Origin: Psychrobacter sp. | GTDB lineage: Bacteria; Pseudomonadota; Gammaproteobacteria; Pseudomonadales; Moraxellaceae | Assembly: GCA_029264635.1 (NCBI GenBank) | Contig: JARIAA010000170.1 | Coordinates: 1 to 12,480 of the forward strand | Length of the DNA: 12,480 bases | Direction of reading: 5' to 3' | Part shown: positions 12,292-12,480 of the stretch, in pieces | How positions within the stretch are numbered: position 1 is the stretch's first letter | How the letters are laid out: each line of letters begins with the position of its first letter | Position numbers and translations under genes: made by a program | Notes under the pieces: generated by a model | Database searches by the model: none | What the model was told of the DNA's origin: nothing | The model's input: only the letters and a program-made list of their open reading frames with translations

Positions 12292-12480
12292 CTAGGATTT
12301 GGGATCAATAGCAGCATCGTTTGCGGTATCATCGATAGGCGCTGCTTGATTTTTAAGTATCTCATAAAATTCACCAAGATCCATTTTGCGAGCTTTACCA
12401 ATATCTTCATCGAATAAACTCTCAAGCTCTGCCATCGCAGACTGCGTTGATTCAATCAGTCGCGCCTCATCATCATAAAT
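12292..12480 (-). CDS. Unrecognised protein, C-terminal 62 residues
   Basis: A minus-strand frame is open from the window edge to TAG (complement of 12292-12294). The visible residues are acidic and helical in character, with ARLIESTQSAMAELESLFDE near the left, DLGEFYEILKNQ in the middle, and an Ala/Asp-rich end finishing PKS. The sequence is coherent and amphipathic, and its reading frame is more protein-like than the overlapping alternative minus-strand frame that opens with MNQRS. I do not recognise the family. It converges on the DUF2628-like gene, 68 bases apart. Confidence 0.7.
   Translation of the reverse strand: MYDDEARLIESTQSAMAELESLFDEDIGKARKMDLGEFYEILKNQAAPIDDTANDAAIDPKS

Noticed and set aside
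12270..12455. A minus-strand 61-codon frame beginning MNQRS
   Set aside because: It overlaps, in another frame, the better minus-strand frame open to the window edge (12292-12480). The alternative has more protein-like composition.

Overview
The window looks like chromosomal DNA from a gammaproteobacterium of the family Moraxellaceae, most likely Psychrobacter. This rests on the moderately AT-rich base composition, the look of the housekeeping proteins (FtsH, FolP, RecA, TrmB) and their long polar extensions, and the pilin-like sequence in the last complete gene. No database search was possible, so the genus is an inference.

Layout. (1) ftsH runs from position 21 on the + strand, perhaps right behind the tail of rlmE, and ends at a clear intrinsic terminator. 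(2) A + strand group follows: folP (dihydropteroate synthase), sdhE (succinate dehydrogenase flavinylation factor) and a small two-helix membrane protein of the YgfX/CptA type, the known neighbour of sdhE. (3) A DUF937/YidB-like protein with three glycine-rich repeats has its own terminator. (4) Next is a DASS/SLC13 dicarboxylate or tricarboxylate transporter, convergent with (5) the minus-strand recA-recX pair. RecX carries a polar N-terminal extension of about 195 residues, and a perfect 13-bp hairpin covers its stop codon. (6) About 1.17 kb without a supported gene separates recA from trmB. It holds a possible long recA leader, tandem repeats, three DnaA-box-like 9-mers, several inverted repeats and the trmB terminator. 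(7) trmB (tRNA m7G46 methyltransferase) is on the minus strand and divergent from (8) a + strand gene that joins a DUF2628-like membrane region to a C-terminal domain resembling a type IV pilin head. (9) The window closes with the C-terminal end of an unrecognised minus-strand gene.

Most of the window is core housekeeping: membrane protein quality control, folate synthesis, respiratory-complex assembly, recombination and tRNA modification. I see no phage genes, transposase, CRISPR array, tRNA or rRNA. The parts most worth a second look are the DUF2628/pilin-like fusion, the recA-trmB intergenic region with its DnaA-box-like sites, the recA leader, and the extended RecX with its terminal hairpin.
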